From NCBI GenBank assembly GCA_002751075.1, contig NAOQ01000222.1, positions 87,441-107,910 of the forward strand: a DNA stretch of 20,470 nucleotides, read 5' to 3'. Made by a program: the position numbers and the translations under genes. Below are positions 10,301 to 17,418 of the stretch, in pieces. Position 1 is the stretch's first letter, and every line of letters begins with the position of its first letter. Under the pieces are notes generated by a model. That model was not told the origin of the DNA. It saw only the letters and a list, made by a program, of their open reading frames with translations, and searched no databases. The DNA comes from Ichthyophonus hoferi (Eukaryota; Opisthokonta; Ichthyosporea; Ichthyophonida; Ichthyophonidae).

Positions 10301-13300
10301 TAATAACGATATTGATACAGAGACATATACATTGTGCATGTCATACCCTGCAATATTTCAGGTCTTTAATAGGTAAGACAAGGTGAATTTCGTTGTTCCC
10401 ATACCAGAAGTTTAATTCTATATTACTACATGCCCTGTAGTAAAGAAAAAAGAAAGAACATAGATAAAAAGGGACGAAGGAATAAAGAAGCAGAGATTTG
10501 TTAGTACTGTAGTATAGTATAATACAGCATCAAATAATATATTATAATGCAGTGTTCATAGCATCGTATACCATTACATAATAGGACGACATACAATACA
10601 ATATCAGAAAAAATTATAATATAATATTCTATAATATCCTGTGTAATAAATACCATCTCAGGCCATAAAATACCGGATAATAATATATCAAGTAATAAAA
10701 TGTTACCTTACTATATCATATTATATCACATAATACCATATCATATAACACTATATCATACCATATCACATACTACTAGACTATACCATACCATATAACA
10801 CTATTATATCATTCCATATATATAACACTATTACATCTTAACATATTATGCTATAGTATACCATATCATATAATACAATATCCACTTACGGTATGTATAG
10901 CTTTATAACCCGTTGGGTATGTGCAATTCCTACATAGAGATTCAAAATATTCTTTGGGTGCACTTCAAAACTTGTTATTTCTTCTCTTTTAGTAGCTTCG
11001 TTCTGCTAATTAACTACTAATTAGTTATTAATTAATTATGGTAATGTCTTTGTCCCTCCTAGTAACCTCATTTTGTTAATTAGATATTAACTAACCATTA
11101 ATTAATGTGAATAATATTAACAGAGTTGATAGGTAAACGCAAATAAAGAAAATAGAATATGAAATGGCTTTTGAAATCTTCAGACAAATCTATGAGACAT
11201 AAAATATGATGCTATTTAGATCAGGCCATATATAGCGGGTCGATCCGAATCAGAGGGAATAGCACAGACATGTATCTCTATATACCAATTCCTTTATACA
11301 TCTCAATTAATATATGCTTTAAGAAAAATCTTATGATGATAGACTAGTTGTCACATAACTCTGATTGGATGGATTATAAATATATATCCTACTATTAGTG
11401 GCTATTAAAATCTTAGCCAGTAAGGCAGGATTTCGTCATCCAGTATTGCATTGCATTGTCTTATAGTATATTACTATATTACAACACATTATACTATACT
11501 ATACTATGTTACATTATATTATTACACTAATTATATGCAAACAAATTATTGGTAGAGATAATTCTATCAACAACACACTAGCACTAACCTTTCTTCTCAT
11601 AACGGGGTCTATGTTGTTCTTGTACGTGCTACATTCTGTGTGATTGCCGTTAGCATGCTTATTACCTCTTTTAGTGTTATGTTATATGGGGTAATATAGT
11701 ATAATCTAATATTATATAGCGGTATTTCAAGTTTTATTACTATAAAAGGCAACAGTTCCATACCACATATATGCCCAAAACACGCTCTAACTTAGCTGTT
11801 TTTACCCTCTCCCCAACTACCCAATCCAACTTAAACATCAAATTGGATTAAGATCAACCAATTACACGCACCCAATCCCCTATCCATATTGGACCAGCCA
11901 TAACCTTCCAAGGTAATCACTGTATTCTGTACTGATCAAACTATTCTATTGATCGAATTACTGCTTTTTTAACGATATGTGTTCACCTAATCATTTTCTA
12001 CCCCTCGCTTTCGATCGTACATACCATTGGTTGACTCTTGTGGTGTATATTGATGTTGTTGTTGAGAAGGATGTTGATGCTGATGCTGTTTATGGGTATG
12101 ATGTGCGTATGTATATGTCAGTTTCCCTTTCTGCGGATCTGTTTTCGCTTTGTCGATGGGGATATTTGATTGAGGCAGGGTCGGTTTCTCCCGATCACAT
12201 TCCGATCGATGTAAATCGAGATTTGATTGGGCAACAGAAGGATGATTTACAGGAGGAATATTGGCAGATAACCGGGTGTGATTGGTAAGAGGGAGGGGGG
12301 GCTTAAACTGGAAAGAGAGAGGTTAGAATGGACAAGGTGATAGATAGAGTAGGAGATAATAATATCCTAATGTACCTGGTAAGTCTGTTGCTATTCTAAT
12401 GAACATGTGGCTTAAAGTTTAAATGTCCCAGACGATTACCTAGAATGGTCTCATAAAAACTACCATTAAAACTTAGAGAAGGAATATAAAGTTAAAAACT
12501 GAAGTAAACATCTAAAAATGAACCCAATACATAATAACATCTCATAGTTCTGGCATTGCCAGTTACAATAACTACATAATAGAATCCATCTGGATAGATC
12601 AATTGTGTCATTAAGCAAATCTGATTAGACGATGTGGGTTCGTGGTGTTTGAATAGTACTAACGAATAGCATTTAAATAGTAATGATGATTAGTAGGCCA
12701 TGCTCTGATTGGATCATCTATCTAGTTATCTCACTGCCATAAATTGACTTCTATCTATATAGATATACAAGAGGATTAAAAAATATGACCAAATCAAACT
12801 ACAGATACATAATTAATATCTGTTAATAAATGTTCCACCATGTGATAGGACAAGATGAAATATGATTAAACGTGCTTGGAGTGCTTATTTTTAATATCGC
12901 CTTAAACAAAACTACCCAACAGATGATAATTTTCACATGGTAAGCACATGAGTATATACCGTTTAACCTGTCTCTCCTATTCGAAATTTAATTTTCTCTT
13001 CTCATCTTGCTAAAATAATATTTAGTTTTTATTACTCTCTCTCGTTTTTGTATCCAAATATATTTACATATACATCTATACATACATACATACACATTCC
13101 ACACTCCAAAATATACATACTCGTTCTGAAAATCGTGCTTTAGGCACCGTTTCTATTGGCTCGCCCAGAGAGGCACTCCGGTTTCGTTCCCCTTGGGTAC
13201 GACACACCACAGGCTTAGAGACCTATATATATATACTACTGTGTTAATAATTATTGACATATAATGCAATATAGTATAATGTACATGTATATGCATTCCA

Positions 13301-16300
13301 TTGTATTTGTGCTTCCATATCAGATCTTCAAGTATATGTAGTTAATTAGTCCACAAATTAATTTTTGAATTAAAATTATCTAATAATTAAATCAGTTTTA
13401 TATGACGGCCTCTGATTATGATTCTAGCCACAATAAAAATCATTAGAAAGATATCATGTATCATATAGTTATGACAAGTATGGTTTCATTTAGTATATAT
13501 AACTACCATAATACATACATATAATAATGTATTGTAATCCAGATCACTTATTGGTTTTGTATCAAGGGTATCAATCATTCAACCAAGTCTCCGTTAAGCA
13601 CCACTTGTTTTAATTTGTTAATTTTTATAATAATCAAAGGGATTTTGACACGTAGCATTCTTTTATAATAGATATTAATACGACTACAACATTATATATA
13701 TATATACTCCAACTCCAATGTCCTACACTATTTAGCTAAGTATGGCAACCAACCATTTTTAAGCCTCAGGAAGCAATTTTAAAATTTTAAAATTTTAAAA
13801 TTAGATTGACCCGGTATTTAATTACAGAGTCATCTATCTCCTCAGTCAGATTAGTCACTTATCATAAACATTTCAATTGCAAAATTATAAAATAAGTAAA
13901 GTTAAAATCAAATATCATGGCAAGTGATATTGAAAAGTATCACAACCATTGCGAAATCTTAACACCAAAAAATAAATAAATACATAATAGGTCCCATACA
14001 TAGATGGACACTGATCACATTTCTAAAACAGGTATAAAAACAATACTATATATAGTATTGAGAATGATATGCACATACCAATATATTCACTGGCTTTAAC
14101 AATCGTATTTTAAGTCTTACAAAACCTTTTATTAACATTTATTTAAAATTAAAAATTCCCTGGGGAATCGAACATGGGCAAGCACATGACGTCACCGTTG
14201 GATACTCATCACAAAATTTGAAATTAAAATAATCACAGCGCATATATAAAACAATGAGCTACCATTCTATATAGAGCGAAATAAATAAATTCAAATTGCT
14301 CAAAAAGAAAAAAAATATATTCAGCGAAAAAAAAAGAAAAAAAAAATATGGCGCACGGTATTGAGACAGACTCATAGATATAAACGAAGTTATATTCTCG
14401 CCCCACTCACCCACCGCATGCCTATTATTGACTCTGCTTTTTCAAGACGACCATCGCCTTTCATCGTGACCACTCTAGGGTGTTCACTAATGGAGAGGTG
14501 CTTTTAAAGAAAAAGGTGTTTATGTGTTGTAATTTAATTTTTGTAAAAAAGATCAACTATATGAGCCTAAATTTCCGCGGTTGATTGTGGGCATTTAATT
14601 CTATCCCCAAATTGTTTTTGTCAGGTTGTTTTTTTTTCCTTTGAAAAAAAAAAACGGTCGCGCACGTGCATGTGATAAAAGGGCGCTGGACTGGCTTTTA
14701 AATTTTTCTATTGATTATTTATTTATTATTAAATTCATTTAGAAATTATTGGCTTTTAGAAAAAAAACTATACATATTTTTTTGTATATAAATTGGGCAT
14801 ATGATAGAAGCGAGTATGCACATTTAAATGGATATTTTCATTATATAAATAAAAGTAATCATAAAAATGTAGTAGTATATATATCGAAAATATTTGTACA
14901 CCTACTTCTTTCATTGGCCTAGGAAATACATGTGTTGCGTTTTTGCCGCTGTCCAAAGCCTTTTTTAGGGCGGCGGAATCTTTCAAACCCTGGCTGTACG
15001 CAAGTGCAATTCTAGAACCTGTGTTGAGTAGTACGAACGGGTTGGTTATTTTAATTGTATTCTATTGGTGACCTATACTAATATGAAATCAAGGATGTAT
15101 ATATGCATTTAAAAGATAAATATTATGTAAAAGAGACCTAATATAATATCAGGACTACTTGGCTCAATGCATGCGACGGTCCCGCATTTGGCACTATATT
15201 TCGCATGATCAAAACAATAACACGTATTTCAATATAATAAGAATATTTATTGCTTATGCAGCTTGCCCCTTTCCCTTTGACATCACACATGCTTTATAAG
15301 GATACTTCCCATAAAATGCCGCAAAGACCGGCTGGTAATTTTATAATTATGTTATACATCATATATATATAATATAGCATAATGCAATATTATATAACAC
15401 ATTCACTTATAAAAACGAAAGTGCAATTGCTGTATATATTATTAAGCATGGTGATCTCTATCCCATATACATGTAATGTATCCTATGTAGTTCTATAGCT
15501 ATAGATGTAAAACCCAATCGATAAATATGATTGAATAGTCCAGCTGAATGATGGGATGACTTACATCAATTTTTTGTTATCGTCAATACTTTTACTATTA
15601 ATTATATTAATGTTATTGGTTGCCATAGTTATTATACACTCTATATCAGTACAAATATTACTATTAGCATTGTTGGCGCCACGTACATATACTTTATTCA
15701 TCTTACATACATACATAAATACATAATACATACATGCATACCTGTACACATACATACGTACACACATACACATACACACATTCATATAAAAATCAATAAC
15801 AAAGTACGTTTAGGCTTATTTATGTCGACAAAACATGCTAGATAAATACCACTAGTAACAACACGGCGCCTCTTCTCAAACGATATATCATCTTCTGTAT
15901 CTGATCCAGTGCTGTGACCACAGCTTGTTAGTTAATAAGCACAAATAAAACTCCATCAACTTATACTATATTGGAATCAATTCCATCATGTCATAATATA
16001 CCATGTCAGATCAGATCAGATCATCGAATATTAGACTATATTGCACTATACCATATCATATCCTAACATATTATATCACACTACATCCTATCATATCATA
16101 CTACACTATATTATATAATATCATATCTTAACATATTATATCATACTACATCATATCTTATCATTATATTACCCTATATCATACCATATCATATCATATT
16201 ACATTACACTATATCATACCATATCATATCCTAACATATTATATTACACTACATCTTATCATATCATATTACACTACACTATATCATATCATATCATATC

Positions 16301-17384
16301 ATATCCTAACATATTATATCATACTACACCCTAACATACTACATAACATAATACCAGATCATATCACATCCTAACATATTATATCACACTACACTATATT
16401 ATATTAAAATATTATAACATACTAAATTACACTATATCATATCATATCATATCATATCCTAACATATTATATCATACTACACCCTAACATACTACATAAC
16501 ATAATACCAGATCATATCACATCCTAACATATTATATCACACTACACTATATTATATTAAAATATTATAACATACTAAATTACACTATATCATATCATAA
16601 CATATCCTAGCATACTATGTCACACTACACTATCGTACCAAATCCTGACATATCACATTGCATTATAACATACCATATCTTATCATAACATACAATATCA
16701 CACTACATTATATTATATCACCTCCTGACATACCATATTACATTATACTATATCATACTATACCATATCATATCACATCTTAACATATTATATCACACTA
16801 CACTATCATACCACACCCTGATATAGGATATTATACCATATAATATCCTATCTTAACATCATATTGTATCACACCATATTCCATTGTACCACCTAATACC
16901 ATACCATGCTATATCATACCTTATTACACCACATCATACCATATAATGCCCTATTATACCATACCATACCATACCATATTATACCATATTATACCATATT
17001 ATACCATACCATACCATACTATATCATATCTTATTAACTAGAACATATCCTATCATGCCATATTATACCATACCATACTATATTATTATACCAGATTAAT
17101 ATACAACATTATCATGTCCTACCACATATACTATCATTTATTCCATATTTTTATATTTAAGCGTTCCTTTGCCAAGATGGTTTTAGCAATAGTGGTAATA
17201 AATGCAAACACATAGCCACGGGTGCATTCAGATACAATCCCCTAATGTTTTTATACGTATGTGCGTTTTTACGTACCTAATATACGCATACATTTGTATA
17301 CAGAAATGAGAAAAAAAAGAGAAGGAACACTCACGAATAAATCACCAAGGGGGCGTGAGCCTTTGTGTTTGTAGGCAAAACCAT
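2609..17384 (-). CDS. SENP6/SENP7-type SUMO protease (peptidase C48), 22 exons, 1019 aa; exons listed separately
   Basis: The product would cut SUMO from SUMO chains in the nucleus, the role known for SENP6 and SENP7. I assembled it from minus-strand exons with GT-AG borders; lengths sum to 3060 nt and every junction keeps phase. The core runs from about 542 to 815: ILVYPP, LNDSLLEFYL, HIFSPFFYHRL, NIFEKDVLFVPINEK, SHWYLVGIFYP, VVFDSL, PQQDNYCDCG, QYIETFMENP, WFPQSL and KRKHILDLI, in family order. Catalytic His652, Asp697, Cys752 and oxyanion Gln746 are present; Gln and Cys are six residues apart, as in SENP1. Residues about 297-455 resemble the conserved region upstream of the core in SENP6/7. 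Length fits human SENP6 and SENP7 (about 1050-1110 aa). Unlike those, the core is followed by about 205 disordered residues. Candidate SUMO-interaction motifs: IHLSDDD (527-533) and VILVPDS (996-1002). The gene looks intact. Whether it is closer to SENP6 or SENP7 I cannot tell; it may predate their split. Confidence 0.88.
3662..3754 (-). CDS. SUMO protease exon 21 (aa 743-773), catalytic Cys752
   Basis: Begins after CCCATCCAG| and ends GTG|GTATGC. Encodes VPQQDNYCDCGLFLLQYIET then FMENPVVAIRV. C752 in DCG is the nucleophile and Q746 the oxyanion-hole Gln. Nearly identical to SENP6 [25 protein letters not shown]. Confidence 0.95.
3776..4262. repeat. (TACCATA)n-type simple repeat in intron 20
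   Basis: An irregular array of ATACCATA, ATATCATA and ATACTATA units, nearly free of G on the plus strand. The transcript strand is therefore rich in GGTATG. Reading frames of up to 138 codons arise from it but have only Tyr/Ile/His/Ser repeats. Confidence 0.9.
4277..4315. repeat. (CA)n/(TA)n microsatellite
   Basis: ACACACACAC runs into TATATATA directly inside intron 20, about 18 bp from the exon 20 donor. Confidence 0.9.
4334..4490 (-). CDS. SUMO protease exon 20 (aa 690-742), catalytic Asp697
   Basis: Encodes AGIVVFDSLGQGGKSHVLRH, then LRWYLESEWHNRHPLQPRKC and FNYATMPMTYAK. D697 in VVFDSL is the catalytic Asp; the rest matches SENP6 SNVVKILREYLEVEWEVKK. The acceptor ACCATATATAG| lacks a pyrimidine tract and was fixed by phase; GGGCAG| six bases later breaks the frame. 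Ends AAG|GTTTGT. Confidence 0.92.
4515..4690. repeat. 12-bp minisatellite, about 14 copies
   Basis: Tandem units of the form GATAGTATGTAG / GATAGCATGTAA follow each other with period 12 in intron 19. Because 12 is a multiple of three, frames stay open on both strands and produce repeat peptides (VCMIVCRI and YYHTYYLT types) that are not genes. Strand bias is opposite to the neighbouring CATACC array: here G is on the plus strand. Confidence 0.85.
4884..4948 (-). CDS. SUMO protease exon 19 (aa 669-690), core insertion loop
   Basis: Begins after TATCCTAACAG| and ends AG|GTTTGA. Encodes NNVDPDHVDSDTPTPTSSID plus S, an acidic, Thr/Ser/Pro-rich loop between the His strand and the Asp strand. SENP6 and SENP7 have an insertion at exactly this place, though far longer in SENP6. 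Phase 0 in, 2 out joins exons 18 and 20 exactly; without it the frame is lost. Confidence 0.82.
5137..5262. repeat. (CATATA)n/(CA)n simple repeat in intron 18
   Basis: ACATATACATATAC units and GATAGATAGAT at the right end. The open frames here are repeat artefacts. Confidence 0.85.
5327..5381 (-). CDS. SUMO protease exon 18 (aa 650-668), catalytic His652
   Basis: A 55-nt exon after CACCAATCAG|, ending AAG|GTATGA. Encodes SHWYLVGIFYPGDISIDK. H652-W653 is the catalytic His and its invariant neighbour Trp; FYPG matches CFPG of SENP6. Confidence 0.93.
5440..5705. repeat. (AATATAATACAAT)n AT-rich simple repeat in intron 17
   Basis: Runs of ATACAATA, ATAAAATA and ATATAATA end in a pure (AT)n at about 5684-5706. 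G is scarce on the plus strand. Three overlapping frames are artefacts of the repeat. Confidence 0.85.
5944..6543. promoter_or_regulatory. Dense cluster of 13 CCAAT boxes in intron 17
   Basis: CCAAT or its reverse ATTGG starts at 5944, 5996, 6026, 6073, 6166, 6197, 6227, 6277, 6348, 6388, 6443, 6477 and 6539. Several have the extended NF-Y-type context: GAACCAATGG (6164), GAACCAATCA on the minus strand (6283-6274) and GGCCAATGAGG (6346). My rough estimate from base composition is about one such pentamer per 600 bp. It could be an intronic enhancer or internal promoter; function is inference. Confidence 0.4.
6720..6827 (-). CDS. SUMO protease exon 17 (aa 614-650)
   Basis: Begins after CTTTCCTAATTAG| and ends AA|GTATGC. 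Encodes KVDRWRAHPGYSKVQRWTSR then INIFEKDVLFVPINE, matching SENP6 [24 protein letters not shown], including the conserved Trp-Thr and the F-V-P strand. Confidence 0.93.
6956..7060 (-). CDS. SUMO protease exon 16 (aa 579-614)
   Basis: Begins after CTCATACAG| and ends AG|GTATGT. Encodes YVWYEKMTSDQRHKYHIFSP then FFYHRLTDKINMPQ. HIFSPFFYHRL matches SENP6 HIFSSFFYKRL. The CRE-like octamer at 7033-7040 lies within this coding sequence. Confidence 0.92.
7082..7250. repeat. TATAA simple repeat with a 35-bp unit in near-identical tandem
   Basis: The unit starting AGTGTAGGATAAAATAAAAA begins at 7114 and 7149 and a third, divergent copy begins at 7184, period 35. It is embedded in (ATAAT)n. Lies in intron 15. 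Confidence 0.85.
7251..7308. repeat. 58-nt homopurine (GAAA/GA)n tract
   Basis: Every base on the plus strand is A or G. On the transcript strand it is a CUUU/CU tract 36 nt downstream of the exon 15 donor in intron 15. Such tracts can form triplex DNA and bind pyrimidine-tract proteins. Confidence 0.9.
7344..7457 (-). CDS. SUMO protease exon 15 (aa 541-579), start of catalytic core
   Basis: Begins after CTCATACAG| and ends AA|GTATAG. Encodes ILVYPPGQLDAVPLITADLE then RLQTDEYLNDSLLEFYL. This aligns closely with SENP6 LIVYPPPP...[29 protein letters not shown]. Confidence 0.92.
7458..8592. other. Intron 14, no gene seen
   Basis: Contains a TATAA repeat (about 7848-7935), a CA/TA microsatellite (about 8486-8590, ending at the exon 14 donor) and scattered TATATA. 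No further exon is needed: exons 14 and 15 join in phase 2 to give a Cys codon. Confidence 0.6.
8593..8756 (-). CDS. SUMO protease exon 14 (aa 487-541), candidate SIM
   Basis: Begins after ATATACAG| and ends TG|GTATGT. Encodes a linker with S-P sites (YSPVSPLKS) and then PETIHLSDDDEQDG (aa 524-537). I-x-L followed by S-D-D-D-E has the form of an acidic-flanked SUMO-interaction motif. It lies just before the core, where SENP6/7 are known to carry SIMs. Confidence 0.85.
8763..8790. repeat. (GATA)n microsatellite
   Basis: About five ATAG units, directly beside the exon 14 acceptor, so the transcript has (CTAT)n where the pyrimidine tract would be. Confidence 0.85.
9108..9201 (-). CDS. SUMO protease exon 13 (aa 455-486)
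   Basis: Begins after CACCTACAG| and ends CCT|GTAAGT. Encodes NAEAMKLQRDRCNESDPDPI then GLLAKSISVPP, a linker between the conserved N-terminal region and the protease core. Confidence 0.82.
9285..9478. repeat. Interrupted (AAT)n trinucleotide repeat in intron 12
   Basis: Runs of AATAATAAT broken by AGT, AGC and ACTAGC. The poly-Ile and poly-Leu frames on both strands are artefacts. Confidence 0.9.
9558..9708 (-). CDS. SUMO protease exon 12 (aa 405-455)
   Basis: Begins after TTAATTGCAG| and ends AC|GTAAGT. Encodes SNWSLNPYIGHYRGILIEFM then TRHDAKALLAFITSPLVQKS and LEKDCIISM. It corresponds to the SENP6 segment containing EEQYIILIFQ. Phase 1 in, 2 out; both junctions close codons exactly. Confidence 0.83.
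9775..10022. repeat. TATAA and CATACCATAAAATAT simple repeat in intron 11
   Basis: AT-rich irregular array ending in ATCATACCATAAAATATCATACC copies just downstream (on the transcript) of the exon 11 donor. Confidence 0.85.
10028..10151 (-). CDS. SUMO protease exon 11 (aa 364-405)
   Basis: Begins after AATTTACAG| and ends A|GTATGT. Encodes YYLASPPYLLELEP, matching in position the SENP6 LPVVFLQAIP strand, then a charged linker (ADEVSDKKAYEHMCEHQFD). Phases 0 in, 1 out. Confidence 0.83.
10347..10434 (-). CDS. SUMO protease exon 10 (aa 334-363)
   Basis: Begins after TTACTACAG| and ends AGG|GTATGA. Encodes ACSNIELNFWYGNNEIHLVL then PIKDLKYCR. The end resembles SENP6 VEIILNTSDLTKCEWC, the conserved region N-terminal to the protease core. 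Phases 2 in, 0 out. Confidence 0.82.
10500..10882. repeat. CATATCATATAACAC-type simple repeat in intron 9
   Basis: Irregular ATATCATA/ATACCATA units with few G on the plus strand, ending a few bases from the exon 9 donor. Same flavour as the arrays at 3776 and 15985. Confidence 0.85.
10890..11002 (-). CDS. SUMO protease exon 9 (aa 297-334), start of conserved SENP6/7 region
   Basis: Encodes NEATKREEITSFEVHPKNIL then NLYVGIAHTQRVIKLYIP. The alternation of hydrophobics around YVG resembles the human SENP6 stretch with IRVGTLFR. Ends CC|GTAAGT. The acceptor TTAGCAG| is a tandem NAGNAG site; using the first AG would add one Gln in frame. Confidence 0.82.
11589..11665 (-). CDS. SUMO protease exon 8 (aa 271-296)
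   Basis: Begins after AAAAGAG| and ends AAG|GTTAGT. Encodes GNKHANGNHTECSTYKNN then IDPVMRRK. The acceptor choice is fixed by phase 1 from exon 7; the overlapping AAAAG| two bases earlier would break the frame. Confidence 0.75.
11821..11892. promoter_or_regulatory. Second CCAAT cluster, five in 72 bp (intron 7)
   Basis: CCAAT at 11821, 11858 and 11872 and ATTGG at 11842 and 11888. The surrounding plus strand is C-rich (CCCCAACTACCCAATCC, CACCCAATCCCC). Function unknown; it could be an intronic regulatory site or chance in a skewed segment. Confidence 0.3.
12025..12307 (-). CDS. SUMO protease exon 7 (aa 177-271), His/Gln-rich
   Basis: Begins after the best pyrimidine tract in the gene (CTCTCTCTTTCCAG|) and ends G|GTATGT. 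The 94 complete codons encode a Pro-rich start (FKPPLPL), a Ser/Asp/Lys-rich middle and an H/Q-rich run at aa 245-262 (HHTHKQHQHQHPSQQQHQ). It is a disordered N-terminal segment. A 103-codon frame on the opposite strand is its shadow. Confidence 0.8.
12308..13120. other. Intron 6, no further exon accepted
   Basis: Mostly unique AT-rich sequence with a (CATA)n run at 13074-13095. A minus-strand open stretch around 12390-12475 (SLSFNGSFYETILG) has a possible donor but does not fit the phase 0 junction between exons 6 and 7. Confidence 0.5.
13121..13213 (-). CDS. SUMO protease exon 6 (aa 146-176)
   Basis: Encodes PVVCRTQGERNRSASLGEPI and ETVPKARFSER, ending CGA|GTATGT. Two in-phase acceptors lie nine bases apart: CTCTAAG| (used here) and ATATAG| at 13224-13223, which would add V-S-K. 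Basic, Ser-rich and probably disordered. Phase 0 both sides. Confidence 0.7.
13214..14410. other. Intron 5
   Basis: Holds a (TTTTAAAA)n run at about 13775-13802, A-rich tracts at about 14305-14348 and a tRNA-like fragment near 14160-14266. No exon is seen, and exons 5 and 6 join in phase 0 without one. Confidence 0.5.
14160..14266 (-). mobile_element. tRNA-like, possibly SINE-derived fragment
   Basis: On the minus strand GGTAGCTCATTG resembles a tRNA A box and, about 85 bases on, TGTTCGATTCCCC resembles a B box (GGTTCGANNCC). The T-stem does not pair and A-to-B spacing is longer than in a normal tRNA, so a working tRNA gene is unlikely. An AT-rich tail follows (AATTTTTAATTTTAAATAAA). A decayed tRNA-derived SINE is the best guess. 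Confidence 0.35.
14411..14500 (-). CDS. SUMO protease exon 5 (aa 116-145)
   Basis: Begins after a good acceptor TTTTCTTTAAAAG| and ends TGG|GTGAGT. Encodes 30 residues, HLSISEHPRVVTMKGDGRLE and KAESIIGMRW. GC content and codon use stand out from the AT-rich surroundings. Phase 0 on both sides. Part of the N-terminal region; no named domain. Confidence 0.7.
14906..15011 (-). CDS. SUMO protease exon 4 (aa 80-115)
   Basis: Begins after GGTTCTAG| and ends GAA|GTAGGT. Encodes IALAYSQGLKDSAALKKAL followed by DSGKNATHVFPRPMKE, with amphipathic helix-like character. No named domain recognised. The alternative acceptor AACACAG| ten bases upstream breaks phase with exon 3. Phases 2 in, 0 out. Confidence 0.68.
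15565..15691 (-). CDS. SUMO protease exon 3 (aa 38-80), left border uncertain
   Basis: The 3' end is a strong donor AT|GTAAGT. The 5' border AATAAAG|TATATG was chosen because it is the nearest AG that matches the phase of exon 2; there is no good pyrimidine tract. Encodes an Asn/Ile-rich stretch (ANNANSNICTDIE, NNINIINSKSIDDNKK). An alternative is that this exon starts translation at the ATG at 15702-15700. Confidence 0.5.
15705..15790. repeat. (CATA)n/(CACA)n microsatellite in intron 2
   Basis: ACATACATACATA and ACACATACACA units directly upstream (on the transcript) of exon 3, which weakens the exon 3 acceptor call. Confidence 0.85.
15850..15911 (-). CDS. SUMO protease exon 2 (aa 17-38)
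   Basis: Bordered by GGTCACAG| and G|GTATTT. Encodes an acidic run (STGSDTEDDISFE) followed by the basic cluster KRRR (aa 30-33), a possible nuclear localisation signal. This composition is typical of the disordered N-terminus of nuclear SENPs. Phases 2 in, 1 out. Confidence 0.62.
15985..17110. repeat. CATATC/CATACC satellite-like array, about 1.1 kb, in intron 1
   Basis: Built from ATATCATA, CCTAACATATTATATCA, ACACTACACTATAT and ATACCATACC units. The plus strand is almost free of G; the transcript strand is correspondingly poor in C and rich in GATATG and GGTATG. It includes a near-perfect 153-bp tandem duplication (see next entry). No coding potential. Confidence 0.92.
16275..16597. repeat. 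153-bp tandem duplication inside the satellite
   Basis: The block with ACCCTAACATACTACATAAC at 16328 recurs at 16481, offset 153. Flanking sequence on both sides (TACACTATATCAT at 16275 and 16428) keeps the same offset. Copies look essentially identical over about 150 bp, so the event is recent. Confidence 0.9.
17335..17384 (-). CDS. SUMO protease exon 1 (aa 1-17), start codon
   Basis: Encodes MVLPTNTKAHAPLVIY and two bases of residue 17, ending at a strong donor TC|GTGAGT. The ATG sits in GAGGCATGG, a good context, and an in-frame TGA lies six bases upstream, so the frame cannot extend 5'. It joins exon 2 in phase 2. Support is splice signal, phase and position rather than homology. Confidence 0.6.
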
Positions 17385-17391
17385 GCCTCAC

Positions 17392-17418
17392 TTACTCTCT
17401 ACTGTCTTCCATAAACAT
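17392..17418 (-). CDS. Upstream ORF, 8 codons (MFMEDSRE), in the 5' leader of the SUMO protease
   Basis: ATG at 17418-17416 and TAA at 17394-17392, ending 7 nt before the main ATG. If transcription starts near 17475, this uORF would be translated first and could lower or condition protease translation. A GAGA|GTAAGT within it could instead act as a 5' leader splice donor. The existence is seen; function is inference. Confidence 0.35.
   Translation of the reverse strand: MFMEDSRE

Noticed and set aside
11977-12288. 103-codon plus-strand open frame
   Set aside because: It is the antisense shadow of protease exon 7, whose minus-strand reading has proper splice borders and phase.
12390-12475. 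Possible extra protease exon in intron 6
   Set aside because: Its only donor gives phase 1, which does not fit exon 7 (phase 0), and exons 6 and 7 already join cleanly.
15985-17110. CRISPR-like spaced repeats
   Set aside because: Units are irregular AT-rich satellite without unique spacers, in a eukaryotic intron.
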